A DNA stretch of 64,000 nucleotides from Glaciihabitans arcticus (GTDB taxonomy: Bacteria > Actinomycetota > Actinomycetes > Actinomycetales > Microbacteriaceae): contig NZ_SISG01000001.1 of the NCBI RefSeq assembly GCF_004310685.1, forward strand, positions 1,178,001-1,242,000. The letters run 5' to 3'. The number at the start of each line of letters is the position of its first letter. The first letter of the stretch is position 1. A program made the translations under genes and the position numbers. Under the pieces are notes generated by a model that did no database searches, had not been told where the DNA came from, and saw only the letters and a list, made by a program, of their open reading frames with translations. Of the stretch, positions 15,454 to 24,506 are shown piece after piece.

Positions 15454-16472
15454 GACCGGCCCTCCAGTCCCTTGATGCTCGCGGCGTCGTCGAGGCTGCC
15501 ACCGGGAACGACGGAGCCTTGCGCGGTGACCGGCGGAGTGCCGTCGGCGCGGCGACGCGTGCGCAGGCGGGGGTCGGCGAGGTCGTTGAGGCTCTCGCCC
15601 ACGAGGGTGATGCCCATCACGACGAGCACGATCGCGACGCCGGGGAAGACCGAGGTCCACCAGATACCGCTCGTCACGTCGGACAACGACTTGTTGAGGT
15701 CGTAACCCCACTCCGCGGCACTCGTCGGCTCGATGCCGAAACCGAGGAAGCCGAGGCCCGCGAGGGTCAGGATTGCCTCAGAGCTGTTGAGCGTGAAGAT
15801 GAGCGGCAGCGTGCGGGTCGCATTGCGGAACACGTGGCGGAACATGATGCGGCTCGTCGGGGTGCCGATCACCTTCGCCGACTCGACGTAGGCCTCCGAC
15901 TTGATGCGCATCGTCTCGGCGCGGATCACCCGGTAGTACTGCGGGATGAAGACCACCGTGATCGAGAGCGCCGCGGCGAAGACACCACCCCACAGGCTCG
16001 ACTGGCCGCCACTGATGGCGATGGCCGCGACGATCGCGAGCAGCAGGGTCGGGAAGGCGTACACGGCGTCGGCGACGACCACGAGGATGCGGTCGAGCCA
16101 GCCACCGATGTACCCGGAGATGAGCCCCAGCACAACGCCCACGAAGATCGACAGCACCACAGCGACGACGATGACCGCGAGGGCCGTCTGGGCACCCCAG
16201 ATGACGCGCGAGAAGACGTCATACCCGCCGACGGTCGTGCCGAGGATGTGCTTGCCGCCCGGGGGCAGCTGGGCGCCGAAGGTGCCGTCGTCGTCCCGCA
16301 GTTCCGAGTAGCCGAACGGCGCGATGAGCGGGGCGAACAGCGCCGTGAGCAGGAAGATGCCGGTGATGATGAGTCCGGCGATGAGCATTCCGCGCTGCAG
16401 GCCGACGCTTTGGCGCAGGTGGTGGATGATGGGCAGTCGCTTCCACCAGGCGACCTTGACGGTTTCAGTCAT
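15450..16472 (-). CDS. oligopeptide-type ABC permease (DppC-like)
   Basis: A 340-residue inner-membrane permease. An N-terminal OppC_N segment (LQRGMLIAGLIITGIFLLTA) precedes the periplasmic-side loop with GGKHILGTTVGGYDVFSRVIWG, then five further helices. The EAA coupling loop is in VESAKVIGTPTSRIMFRHVF, where it contacts the ATPase. A long charged C-terminal tail (RTRRRADGTPPVTAQGSVVP) extends beyond the last helix. It lies between the DppB-like gene (two-base gap) and the ATPase gene (ATGA overlap). Confidence 0.92.
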   Translation of the reverse strand: MTETVKVAWWKRLPIIHHLRQSVGLQRGMLIAGLIITGIFLLTALFAPLIAPFGYSELRDDDGTFGAQLPPGGKHILGTTVGGYDVFSRVIWGAQTALAVIVVAVVLSIFVGVVLGLISGYIGGWLDRILVVVADAVYAFPTLLLAIVAAIAISGGQSSLWGGVFAAALSITVVFIPQYYRVIRAETMRIKSEAYVESAKVIGTPTSRIMFRHVFRNATRTLPLIFTLNSSEAILTLAGLGFLGFGIEPTSAAEWGYDLNKSLSDVTSGIWWTSVFPGVAIVLVVMGITLVGESLNDLADPRLRTRRRADGTPPVTAQGSVVPGGSLDDAASIKGLEGRS

Positions 16473-16474
16473 GA

Positions 16475-17563
16475 TCAGTGCCTCACCCTCGGGTCGATGA
16501 TCGCCGCAAGTATGTCGACGACGAAGTTGGACAGGGCGACGATGACGGCAAGCAGGGCGACGATGCCCTGCACGGCGATGAAGTCACGCGCGGTCAGGTA
16601 TTCGGCGAGCTTGAAGCCGAGGCCCTTCCACTCGAAGGTTGTCTCCGTGAGCACCGCGCCACCCAGAAGCAACGCGATCTGCAGGCCGATGACCGTGATG
16701 ATCGGGATGAGTGCGGGCTTGTACGCGTGCTTGCGCACGAGGCGGAACTCGCTCACGCCCCGCGAGCGTGCTGCGTCAACGTAATCCATCGACAGCGTGC
16801 CGATCACGTTGGTGCGCACGAGGCGAAGGAATACGCCGGCGGTCAGCAGGCCGAGCGCGACGCCGGGAAGCACCGCGTGCTCGAGCACATCGCTGATGGC
16901 CTGGCCGTTGCCGAGCCGGATCGCATCGATCAGGTAGATGCCGGACTTGCCCTCAAGCTTGTTGATCGCGAGTTCGGTGCGGATTCCCGCACGGCCGGAG
17001 ACCGGGAGAACCTTGAGCCACACAGCGAATACCAGCTTGAGGAGCAGGCCGGCGAAGAAGACGGGGGTCGCGTAGCAGAGGATCGCGAACACGCGCAGGA
17101 ACGCGTCGGGCGCCTTGTCGCGGAAGTAGGCGGCAAGCATACCGAGCGGGATACCCACGACGAAGGCGACGATGAGCGCGTAGATCACGAGCTCGAGGGT
17201 CGCAGCGCCGTAGGTGACGAGGAGCTCGGAGACCGGACGGCCGTCGCTGATCGCCGTACCGAAGTTGCCGGTGAAGACCTGCCCGAGGTACTCGAAGTAC
17301 TGCACGAGCACCGGGCGGTCGTAGCCCGCGGCGTGGATGCGCTCCTGCAGCTGGGCGGCGGTGAGGCGTCCACCGAGCGCCGCAGTGATCGGGTCACCGA
17401 TCGTGCGCATCAGCAGGAAGACCATGGTGACGAGGATGAATACCGTCGGGATGATCAGGAGGAAACGCGTGACGATGTATCGTCCGAGGTTTCCTCCGGG
17501 GAATCCGAACCCGCGCTTCTTGGGCGCGGGTGTCGGAGCAAGCAGTTGTGCGCTCGAGCTCAT
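16475..17563 (-). CDS. oligopeptide-type ABC permease (DppB-like)
   Basis: A 362-residue permease of the DppB/OppB type. After a cytoplasmic start with FPGGNLGRYIVTRFLLIIPT it shows the first membrane helix, a long external loop with DRPVLVQYFEYLGQVFTGNFGTA region (typical BPD transporter N-terminal loop), and helices with the EAA loop MDYVDAARSRGVSEFRLVRK. It pairs with the DppC-like subunit downstream. The family usually has about 310-340 residues; the extra length is in the external loop (SGRAGIRTELAINKLEGKSG). An intrinsic terminator separates it from the binding-protein gene upstream. Confidence 0.92.
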   Translation of the reverse strand: MSSSAQLLAPTPAPKKRGFGFPGGNLGRYIVTRFLLIIPTVFILVTMVFLLMRTIGDPITAALGGRLTAAQLQERIHAAGYDRPVLVQYFEYLGQVFTGNFGTAISDGRPVSELLVTYGAATLELVIYALIVAFVVGIPLGMLAAYFRDKAPDAFLRVFAILCYATPVFFAGLLLKLVFAVWLKVLPVSGRAGIRTELAINKLEGKSGIYLIDAIRLGNGQAISDVLEHAVLPGVALGLLTAGVFLRLVRTNVIGTLSMDYVDAARSRGVSEFRLVRKHAYKPALIPIITVIGLQIALLLGGAVLTETTFEWKGLGFKLAEYLTARDFIAVQGIVALLAVIVALSNFVVDILAAIIDPRVRH

Positions 17564-17594
17564 TGTTACCTATTCGTGCGTGTGGGCAGAGGGA

Positions 17595-17636
17595 AAGAAA
17601 AAGGGGGCGACCCGCATGATCGCGGGTCGCCCCCCT
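17595..17636 (-). terminator. intrinsic terminator/attenuator between SBP and permease genes
   Basis: On the minus strand GGGGGCGACCCGCG pairs with CGCGGGTCGCCCCC (loop about ATCATG region), followed by TTTTTCTTTCCC. It stands after the substrate-binding protein stop (17667) and before the DppB-like start (17563). Partial read-through would give more binding protein than membrane subunits. Confidence 0.85.
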
Positions 17637-17666
17637 CTACTGCGCTAGAAAGACTCTAGCCTTCCG

Positions 17667-19295
17667 TTACTCGCCCTTGGCCAGCGTGCCGTAGCGGAAC
17701 TTGAACGAACCATCGAGCGTTGCGCCCGTGACCGTCTTGCCCGTGACGGCGATCTGCGAACCCTGGAGCAGGGGAACAGTCGACAGGTCGGCTGCAACTG
17801 CTGCCTGAATGTCCTCGATCAGCGTCTGGCGCTTCGCGGGGTCGGTCTCCACAGCCTGCGCACCGATCATGGTGTTGACCTCTGCGTTGCTGTAGTGGTT
17901 GCCCAGGAAGTTGCCCTCGGCGAAGAACGGCGACAGGTAGTTGTCAGCGTCCGAGTAGTCCGGGAACCAGCCGAGCTGGTAGGCCGGGTACACATCTGCC
18001 GTGCGGTCCTTCGAGTACTGGACCCACTCCGTCGACTGGAGGCTGACCGTGAACAGGCCATCCTTCTCGAGCTGGCTCTTCACGAGCGCGTACTCGTCGC
18101 CGGACGACTCACCGTAGTGGTCGGGGTTGTACTGGAGGTTCAGCTCGACGGGGGTCGTGACGCCTGCGTCAGCAAGTGCCTTCTCCGCCTTCGCGGCGTC
18201 AGGCTTTCCGTCGGTGCCGTAGAGCTCCTTAAGAACCTCGGTCGCACCGGTCAGGCCGGCGGGAACGAAGGAGTACAGGGGCAGGTAGGTGCCCTTGTAG
18301 ACCTGGTCGGAGAGCTCGTCGCGGTCGACGAGGTTGGCAACCGCCTGGCGGACGGCGAGGGCCTTGGCCTCATCGGCCTCGGGGGTCTTCGCGCCGAAGG
18401 GCTGGGTGTCGAAGTTGAAGACGATGTAGCGCGTCTCGCCACCGGGGCCGACGACGACGTTCACGTCGTCATTGCCCTCGAGGTCAGCCACGTCCGTAGC
18501 CGAGAGGCTGCGGTGTGCGACGTCAATCTCGCCTTCCTGCACGGCGAGCTTCAGGTTCGAAGCCTCCGTGAAGTACTGCAGCTGCACGGTGTCGGTTGCC
18601 GGAGCGCCCAGAACGCCGTCGTAGCCGTCGAAGGCCGTGAACTCGACGAGGTTGTTGAAGTCGTAGCTCGAGATCTCGTACTGGCCGGCGAAGGCCTTGC
18701 CCTTGACGATGTCGGCGTCGGGGGTCACGGCGTCAGCAGCGAACACGTCCTCGTCGACGATCGGGGCGGCCGGGCTGGACAGGATCTGGGGCCAGATCTG
18801 GTCGTTGCCCGCCTTGAGGGTGAAGACGATGGTCAGGTCGTCCACTGCCTCGACGCTCGCGAGGTTGTAGAGGAGGACGGACGGGCCGTTCTCGTCGGCG
18901 ATCGCCAGCTGGCGGTCGAAGCTGAACTTGACGTCGGACGAGGTGAGCTCGTTGCCGTTGGCGAACGTGAGTCCTTCCTTGAGGACGACCGTGTACTCGG
19001 TCGGCGTCGTGAACTCGGCGGACGCCGCGATGTCGGGCTCGACATCGGAGGTGCCGGACGGCGAGTTGAGCAGGAACGGGTACACCTGGTTCATGATCGC
19101 GAAGGAACCGTTGTCGTAGGAACCGGCCGGGTCGATGAACGTGACCTTGTCGGTGGTGCCGACGATGATCGAGTCAGCGGAGTTTCCCCCGTCATCGCCG
19201 GGGGTGCTGGCGCAGCCAGCGAGCACGAGTGCGAACGCGGCGGAGCCTGCGATGACACCAAGCGCGCGCTTGCCGTTGTTGGATGCGGACGTCAT
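17667..19295 (-). CDS. peptide-type ABC transporter substrate-binding lipoprotein (family 5)
   Basis: A 542-residue extracellular solute-binding protein, family 5 (DppA/OppA). The signal peptide has basic NNGKRALGVIAGS and lipobox LAGC at residues 26-29, so lipid anchoring is expected. The family core is visible as EPDIAASAEFTTPTEYTVVL, FANGNELTSSDVKFSFDR, LAVRQAVANLVDRDEL and QLGWFPDYSDADNYLSPF. Ligands of this family include peptides, sugars and nickel; the adjoining hydroxyacid dehydrogenase and lactonase do not settle which. The ribosome-binding site GAAGAGG precedes the ATG. It is the first gene of the operon, with 199 bp upstream free of genes. Confidence 0.93.
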   Translation of the reverse strand: MTSASNNGKRALGVIAGSAAFALVLAGCASTPGDDGGNSADSIIVGTTDKVTFIDPAGSYDNGSFAIMNQVYPFLLNSPSGTSDVEPDIAASAEFTTPTEYTVVLKEGLTFANGNELTSSDVKFSFDRQLAIADENGPSVLLYNLASVEAVDDLTIVFTLKAGNDQIWPQILSSPAAPIVDEDVFAADAVTPDADIVKGKAFAGQYEISSYDFNNLVEFTAFDGYDGVLGAPATDTVQLQYFTEASNLKLAVQEGEIDVAHRSLSATDVADLEGNDDVNVVVGPGGETRYIVFNFDTQPFGAKTPEADEAKALAVRQAVANLVDRDELSDQVYKGTYLPLYSFVPAGLTGATEVLKELYGTDGKPDAAKAEKALADAGVTTPVELNLQYNPDHYGESSGDEYALVKSQLEKDGLFTVSLQSTEWVQYSKDRTADVYPAYQLGWFPDYSDADNYLSPFFAEGNFLGNHYSNAEVNTMIGAQAVETDPAKRQTLIEDIQAAVAADLSTVPLLQGSQIAVTGKTVTGATLDGSFKFRYGTLAKGE

Positions 19296-19494
19296 ATCCG
19301 TCTACCTCTTCCTGATTGGTTGCAAGGAATGCGGCCGTTCGGGCGCGGTTGTATACGCCTCTACGTGCATTGCTGTGCTCCCAGTAGTAACACACCGGTG
19401 AACTCGGGGCCACTTCGAACGGTCGGTCCGCGCAATTCTTTACGAGACCGAAACGTGCGTCCCCCGTTCGAGGCTGATCGGACCCGCCGGGGTT

Positions 19495-21372
19495 CTATTC
19501 GCGCAGCGCGCGACGTTCGTTCTCCGTGGCGACGAGTTCGCGCTGCAGCTCTTCGTATCGCTGGGGGTCGGCCGTTGCATCCAGTCGCTGCAGGGAACCC
19601 ATGAGGTCGCGTTTGCGGCGCAGCACATCACGCTCGAGCAGGGAGGCGACGACTCCCTTGCAGTAACTCGCGAGTAGTTCGGCGTGCTGCGGGATCGGCG
19701 CCACCCCGAGCTGCTTCACGAGCGTCGAGAACAGCACGGGCACCTCGTCGGCGACGCGCTGCAGCCAGTCGGGGGCATCCACGTGATCGAGGCTCGTAGC
19801 GATGCCGTCGCGCACGACCGAGAGCGTGTTGTCCGCGAATCCGACCCGCCCCACCCGCGTGATGTAGTCGAGGCCGACGTCGGTCGGGTGCTGCAGGATC
19901 GCCATGAGGGCGTCGCGCTCAAGGCGAGTCGCGGGGTCGGTCGGCAGCGTTGTGAGCGAGGGACCGTGCTCGGCGACCTCGGGAGCCGGCTCGTTCGATC
20001 TCGCGGAGCGCTCGGTGCTCGGCGACGGGGTGCTCGCCTCGTTCTTTCGAGCGGATGTCACGGCGCGCCCGACCTCATTGATGTCGACCCCCAGCCAGCC
20101 GGCAAGGTTGCGGATATAGCCGACACTGAGCGCCTGGTCGCGGATGCCCGCAACGACGGGAGCAGCAGCGCGGAGCGCCGAGACCCGACCCTCGACGGTG
20201 TCCAGGTTGTGCTCGGCCAGCTGCCGGCGGATCATGAACTCGAACATGGGCTTGCGGGTGCTGACGAGGCGTCGCACCGCGTCATCGCCGCGGTTGAGGC
20301 GCAGGTCGCACGGGTCGAGGCCGTCGGGGGCCACGGCCACGAAGGTCTGCGCCGCGAAGCGCTGCTCCTCCTCGAAGGCACGGCTCGCGGCCTTCTGGCC
20401 GGCGGCGTCGGGGTCGAACGTGAAGATGACCTCCCCGGTGCCGCGGGTGTTGTCGTTCGCGACGTCGCCCATCACCCGGCGGATCATCTTGATGTGGTCG
20501 ACGCCGAAAGCCGTTCCACAGGTCGCGACGGCCGTCGTGACGCCCGCAAGGTGGCAGGCCATCACGTCGGTGTAGCCCTCGACCACGACGACCTGGCGGC
20601 CGCGCGCGATGTCCTTCTTGGCGAGGTCGAGCCCGTAGAGCACCTGGCTCTTGTGGTACACCGGGGTCTCCGGAGTGTTCAGGTACTTGGGTCCCTGGTC
20701 GTCATCCAGCAGCTTTCGCGCACCGAAGCCGAGCGTCGCACCCGTGGTGTCGCGGATCGGCCAGACCAGCCGCCCGCGGAACCGGTCGTAGACGTCGCCG
20801 CGGTCACCGCGACCGAGCAGGCCCGCCTCGACGAGCTCGTCGTCTTTGTAGCCAAGGGTGCGCAGGTGCTTGCCGAGGGCGCCGTGCCGCGGGGCGAAAC
20901 CGATGCCGAAGCGCTCTGCAGCTGACTGGTCGAAGCCGCGGGCGCCGAGAAACGCGCGCCCTGGCTCCGCCTCATCACTCGACAGCTGGGCGACGAAGAA
21001 CTCGGCGGCCGACTGGTTGGCGGCGAGGATGCGAGCGCGATTGCCGTGGTCGACGGCGGCCGCGCCATCCTCGTAATGCAGTTCGAAACCGATGCGGGCG
21101 GCCATGCGCTCGACCGCCTCGGAGAAGGACACGTGGTCCATCTTCATCAGGAAGCTGAAGACGTCGCCGCCCTCCTGGCAGCCGAAGCAGTGGTAGAAAC
21201 CGACTTGCGGGCGCACGTGGAAACTCGGGCTGCGCTCCTCGTGGAAGGGGCAGAGGCCCTTCATCGAGCCGGAGCCCGCGCTCTTGAGAGTGACGTAGTC
21301 CCCGACGATGTCGGCGAGGTTGGTGCGGGAGCGCACCTCGTCGATATCGCTCCGTCGGATTAGTCCAGCCAC
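19495..21372 (-). CDS. dnaG: DNA primase
   Basis: A 625-residue bacterial primase, which makes RNA primers at the replication fork. N-terminal zinc-binding domain: LCPFHEERSPSFHVRPQ and FYHCFGCQEGGDVFSF (CHC2 type). The TOPRIM core carries VVVVEGYTDVMACH (catalytic Glu) and FTFDPDAAGQKAA (the DxD region reads DPD). A C-terminal helicase-binding domain follows a Ser/Pro-rich linker near 450. I take GTG at 21372 (VAGLIRRSDIDEV), the usual actinobacterial start, rather than a longer frame. It is last in the dusB-dgt-lipoprotein-dnaG cluster. Confidence 0.95.
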   Translation of the reverse strand: MAGLIRRSDIDEVRSRTNLADIVGDYVTLKSAGSGSMKGLCPFHEERSPSFHVRPQVGFYHCFGCQEGGDVFSFLMKMDHVSFSEAVERMAARIGFELHYEDGAAAVDHGNRARILAANQSAAEFFVAQLSSDEAEPGRAFLGARGFDQSAAERFGIGFAPRHGALGKHLRTLGYKDDELVEAGLLGRGDRGDVYDRFRGRLVWPIRDTTGATLGFGARKLLDDDQGPKYLNTPETPVYHKSQVLYGLDLAKKDIARGRQVVVVEGYTDVMACHLAGVTTAVATCGTAFGVDHIKMIRRVMGDVANDNTRGTGEVIFTFDPDAAGQKAASRAFEEEQRFAAQTFVAVAPDGLDPCDLRLNRGDDAVRRLVSTRKPMFEFMIRRQLAEHNLDTVEGRVSALRAAAPVVAGIRDQALSVGYIRNLAGWLGVDINEVGRAVTSARKNEASTPSPSTERSARSNEPAPEVAEHGPSLTTLPTDPATRLERDALMAILQHPTDVGLDYITRVGRVGFADNTLSVVRDGIATSLDHVDAPDWLQRVADEVPVLFSTLVKQLGVAPIPQHAELLASYCKGVVASLLERDVLRRKRDLMGSLQRLDATADPQRYEELQRELVATENERRALRE

Positions 21373-21429
21373 GGTGATGATTCTACGGTCGCGGCGTACC
21401 CCGCCGCTGGCTGTGTCCACCGCGCCGAC

Positions 21430-22047
21430 TCAGTCGTAGAGCACCTCGTCGGGCGGGTACTCGGGGCACACCGAGATGAGGCGATCGAGCTCGGCCTGGC
21501 CGATCACCTCGAGCGGCAGATCGCCGTAGGGGTTCCACGACGGCACGCCCTCCCAGCCGGCCAGGAACGCCTCGCGGGTGGGTGCGGGCGTCACGGTCTG
21601 GCCCTGAGCGGTGAGGCACGGCACGAGCGTGTCGACGAAGTAGTCGTAGACGATGCCGATCGCCTCCTCGTCGAGCGGACGGAAGTACTTCGGGTCGATC
21701 GGGAACGTCGCCGAGCACACGTATTGCGCGAGGTCGTAGTCCTCTTCGCCGCTGCTCGCACTCTCCACCTGGCCGCCCGTGGTGGCCTTCGTGTCGGTGA
21801 ATCCGGCGTCGACGAGGCAGCCGGCGATCGTCTTCGGCCACTCCCCCGGGCTGATCAGCCGCTCGGCCTCCACCTCGGGGCGCTCGACATCCGGATACGA
21901 GTCGGAGAAGGTCACCCAGGACTGCTCCACGACCCACGCGACCGTGTACTCCTGCGGGGGTTCTGCGGTCGCCGTCGGCTCGGGTTCGGGTGCCGCCGTG
22001 CACCCGGTCAGGAGCAGGGCCGCGACGAGCAGCAGTGCCCTCTTCAC
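21430..22047 (-). CDS. four-cysteine lipoprotein between dgt and dnaG
   Basis: A 205-residue lipoprotein starting VKRALLLVAALLLTGC, lipobox LTGC. After a Pro/Glu-rich spacer it has cysteines in IAGCLVDAGF, QYVCSATFP, TLVPCLTAQG and LISVCPEYP. This order and much of the intervening sequence match the lipoprotein of the ECF operon (539-1174), so the two are paralogues. The GTG start (22047-22045) overlaps the dgt TGA as GTGA. No catalytic motif is recognised; it should sit on the outer face of the membrane, and its link with the nucleotide metabolism genes is positional only. Confidence 0.82.
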   Translation of the reverse strand: MKRALLLVAALLLTGCTAAPEPEPTATAEPPQEYTVAWVVEQSWVTFSDSYPDVERPEVEAERLISPGEWPKTIAGCLVDAGFTDTKATTGGQVESASSGEEDYDLAQYVCSATFPIDPKYFRPLDEEAIGIVYDYFVDTLVPCLTAQGQTVTPAPTREAFLAGWEGVPSWNPYGDLPLEVIGQAELDRLISVCPEYPPDEVLYD

Positions 22048-23309
22048 GGTCGGCTCACGAGTCGCGAATGCCATGCGATGGCGGACTGGTCGGTGAGGGA
22101 GGCAACCTGATCCACCACGACGCGCTTGTGCGCAGCGTCATCCCGGGCATCTCGCAAGTCGGCGGCGAAGCCGGCGTCGAGATCGCGCCCCTCGGTTCGC
22201 AGCAGCGCGTCGGCCAGCTCGGTGATGATCTCGCGCTGGTGCAGATAAATCGGCTTGCGGGAGTTCGTCTTCATCACGTTCGCCGCCACGATGCCCTTGA
22301 GTACCGCGATCTCGGCCTGCGTCTCGCGCGGGACGACGACGTTCGCACCGAAGCGGATGAGGCTGCCCCGAGGATGCGCCGCACGCGTCGCGTGCACGGC
22401 CTCATGCGCGAATCGTCCGATCAGCTGGCTCGTGAGGTTCTTGAGGCGGGCCAGGTCGATGCGGCTGCCGTCCCACGACTCGATCCACGAGTCGAGGTTG
22501 TCGAGGCGGTCGAAGGCGGCGATGAGCTCGTCGTGGGTGAGCTCCCCACCGATCCACTCGAACATCGAGTCGACCAGCTCGTCGTGATCGACTCGTGCGC
22601 TCAGGGCCGGCACGTCGAGGTAGCCGCTCACGATCGCGTCCTCGAAGTCGTGTACCGAGTAGGCGATGTCGTCGGAAAGGTCCATGACCTGCGCCTCGAT
22701 GCACTTCTGGCGGTCGGGCGCGCCCGCTCGCAGCCACTCGAACACCGGGAGATCGTCGGCGTAGAAGCCGAACTTGCTGCGTCCACTCGGGTCGGGGATG
22801 CCCTGCTGCTCGGGCCAGGGGTACTTGCAGCTCGCGTCGAGGCTCGCTCGTGTGAGATTCAGCCCGTAGGTGCGACCGTCCGGCCCGAAGACCTTCGGCT
22901 CGATGCGCGTCAGCAGGCGCAGCGTCTGCGCGTTTCCCTCGAAACCGCCGATATCGAGGGACCACTCGCTGAGCGCGCGCTCGCCGTTGTGTCCGAACGG
23001 TGGATGACCCAGATCGTGCGCGAGGCACGCCGTGTCGACGACGTCGGGATCCAGCCCGAGGCTTGCCGCGAGCTCACGCCCGACCTGCGCGACCTCGAGG
23101 GAGTGCGTGAGCCGATTGCGCGCGAAGTCGAGACCTGCGGTCGGGCTCAGCACCTGTGTCTTCGCGGCGAGACGACGCAGGGCGCTCGAGTGCAGCAGGC
23201 GGCCGCGGTCGCGCGCGAAATCGCTGCGGCGGGTGGAATGCTCCTCGGGATACCAGCGCTCGATGTCGGCCTCGGTGTAGCCGCTCGGGTACGTGCCACT
23301 ATCCACCAC
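22044..23309 (-). CDS. dgt: deoxyguanosinetriphosphate triphosphohydrolase-like HD protein
   Basis: A 421-residue HD-domain dNTPase that cleaves dNTPs to deoxynucleosides and triphosphate. The metal-binding HD motif is ACLAHDLGHPPFGHNGE (about residue 100), with the additional His in RNRLTHSLEVAQ and Asp in MDLSDDIAYSVHDFEDA. The conserved N-terminal RDRGRLLHSSALRRLAAKTQ is present. The start is GTG 23309 (GTGGTG) seven bases after GAGGAG; it overlaps the dusB stop by 11 bases. Its place between dusB and dnaG is conserved in actinobacteria. Confidence 0.92.
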   Translation of the reverse strand: MVDSGTYPSGYTEADIERWYPEEHSTRRSDFARDRGRLLHSSALRRLAAKTQVLSPTAGLDFARNRLTHSLEVAQVGRELAASLGLDPDVVDTACLAHDLGHPPFGHNGERALSEWSLDIGGFEGNAQTLRLLTRIEPKVFGPDGRTYGLNLTRASLDASCKYPWPEQQGIPDPSGRSKFGFYADDLPVFEWLRAGAPDRQKCIEAQVMDLSDDIAYSVHDFEDAIVSGYLDVPALSARVDHDELVDSMFEWIGGELTHDELIAAFDRLDNLDSWIESWDGSRIDLARLKNLTSQLIGRFAHEAVHATRAAHPRGSLIRFGANVVVPRETQAEIAVLKGIVAANVMKTNSRKPIYLHQREIITELADALLRTEGRDLDAGFAADLRDARDDAAHKRVVVDQVASLTDQSAIAWHSRLVSRP

Positions 23310-24474
23310 TGTGGTGCTCCTCGGCCGCCGTCAGGTCGGCGCGGTCCGTCTCCTGCAGCTCGCGGCTGTCGAGCCAGCCGTAGGGAAGAGTCGGCTTCTT
23401 GGGGCTACCGGCGCGGCCGCGCGGGCCCTCGGCCTCCTGGCCGGGGTAGGGCACGTCGGGGTCGAGGGTGCCGAGCAGGTCATCCAATTCCTGCAGGCTC
23501 GACGACATGGCGAGCGCTGCGCGGGTCTCGCCGCCGATCGGGTAGCCCTTGAAGTACCAGGCGACGTGCTTGCGGATGTCGCGGCACGCCTTGTCCTCCT
23601 CGTCGAAGAATTCCGTGAGGAGTTGCGCGTGACGCCGGAAGGCGACGGCGACCTCGCCGAGGCTGGGCATGGCTTTGAGCTTTTCGCCCTTGAACGCGGC
23701 GGCCAGGTCACCGAACAGCCACGGGCGACCCAGGCAGCCGCGACCGACGACGACACCGTCTGCGCCCGTCTCGGCGACCATGCGGATCGCGTCCTCGGCG
23801 CTCCAGATGTCACCGTTGCCGAGGATCGGGGTGTCGGTGATGGTCTCCTTGAGCTTTGCGATCGCCGACCAGTCCGCGGTGCCCGAGTAGAACTCTGCGG
23901 CAGTGCGCGCGTGCAGGGCGATGCTCGCGACGCCGGCACCCTGGGCGGCCTTCGCGGCCTCCAGGTAGGTGAGGTGATCCTCGTCGATCCCCTTGCGCAT
24001 CTTGATGGTCAGCGGAATGTCGCCGGCAGCGGCGACAGCGGCCTCGACGATGTCCCGGAACAGGTCGCGCTTCCACGGGAGGGCGGCACCGCCGCCACGC
24101 CTCGTGACCTTGGCGACGGGGCATCCGAAATTCAAATCGATGTGGTCGGCGCGGTCCTCAGCGACCAGCATGGTGACCGCCTCGCGCACCGTCTTCGGGT
24201 CGACCCCGTAGAGCTGGATGCTGCGGGTCGTCTCCGACTCGTGGTGGCGGATGAGGCGCATGCTCTCGGGCGTGCGCTCGACCAGGGCGCGGCTCGTGAT
24301 CATCTCGGACACGTAGAGCCCGGCGCCGTACTCGCGGCACAGGCGGCGGAAGGCGGTGTTCGTGATGCCGGCCATCGGGGCGAGCACAACCGGAACGTCC
24401 AGCTCGATCGGGCCGATGTACAGCTTGTTGGGGTCGCTCGTGGTCTCGGCCTCGGGAGCGGTGAGAATGGACAT
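23299..24474 (-). CDS. dusB: tRNA-dihydrouridine synthase
   Basis: A 391-residue FMN-dependent enzyme that reduces uridine to dihydrouridine in the tRNA D-loop. The TIM barrel starts VVLAPMAGITNTAFRRLCRE; the catalytic Cys is in HIDLNFGCPVAKVTRRGGGA, and flavin-binding parts are TIKMRKGIDEDH and ADGVVVGRGCLGRPWLF. The C-terminal helical domain carries the actinobacterial extension (QEAEGPRGRAGSPKKPTLPY). ATG 24474 is the only start that keeps the family N-terminus. It is first in the cluster with dgt and dnaG and is divergent from the gene at 24507. Confidence 0.93.
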   Translation of the reverse strand: MSILTAPEAETTSDPNKLYIGPIELDVPVVLAPMAGITNTAFRRLCREYGAGLYVSEMITSRALVERTPESMRLIRHHESETTRSIQLYGVDPKTVREAVTMLVAEDRADHIDLNFGCPVAKVTRRGGGAALPWKRDLFRDIVEAAVAAAGDIPLTIKMRKGIDEDHLTYLEAAKAAQGAGVASIALHARTAAEFYSGTADWSAIAKLKETITDTPILGNGDIWSAEDAIRMVAETGADGVVVGRGCLGRPWLFGDLAAAFKGEKLKAMPSLGEVAVAFRRHAQLLTEFFDEEDKACRDIRKHVAWYFKGYPIGGETRAALAMSSSLQELDDLLGTLDPDVPYPGQEAEGPRGRAGSPKKPTLPYGWLDSRELQETDRADLTAAEEHHSGG

Positions 24475-24506
24475 CTCGTCAATTGTCCCAGAAAGTCGGT
24501 GAGAGC

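Noticed and set aside
16478-19604. Long plus-strand open frames opposite the permease and binding-protein genes
   Set aside because: Both lie antisense to strongly supported ABC genes and show no domain or plausible start signals.
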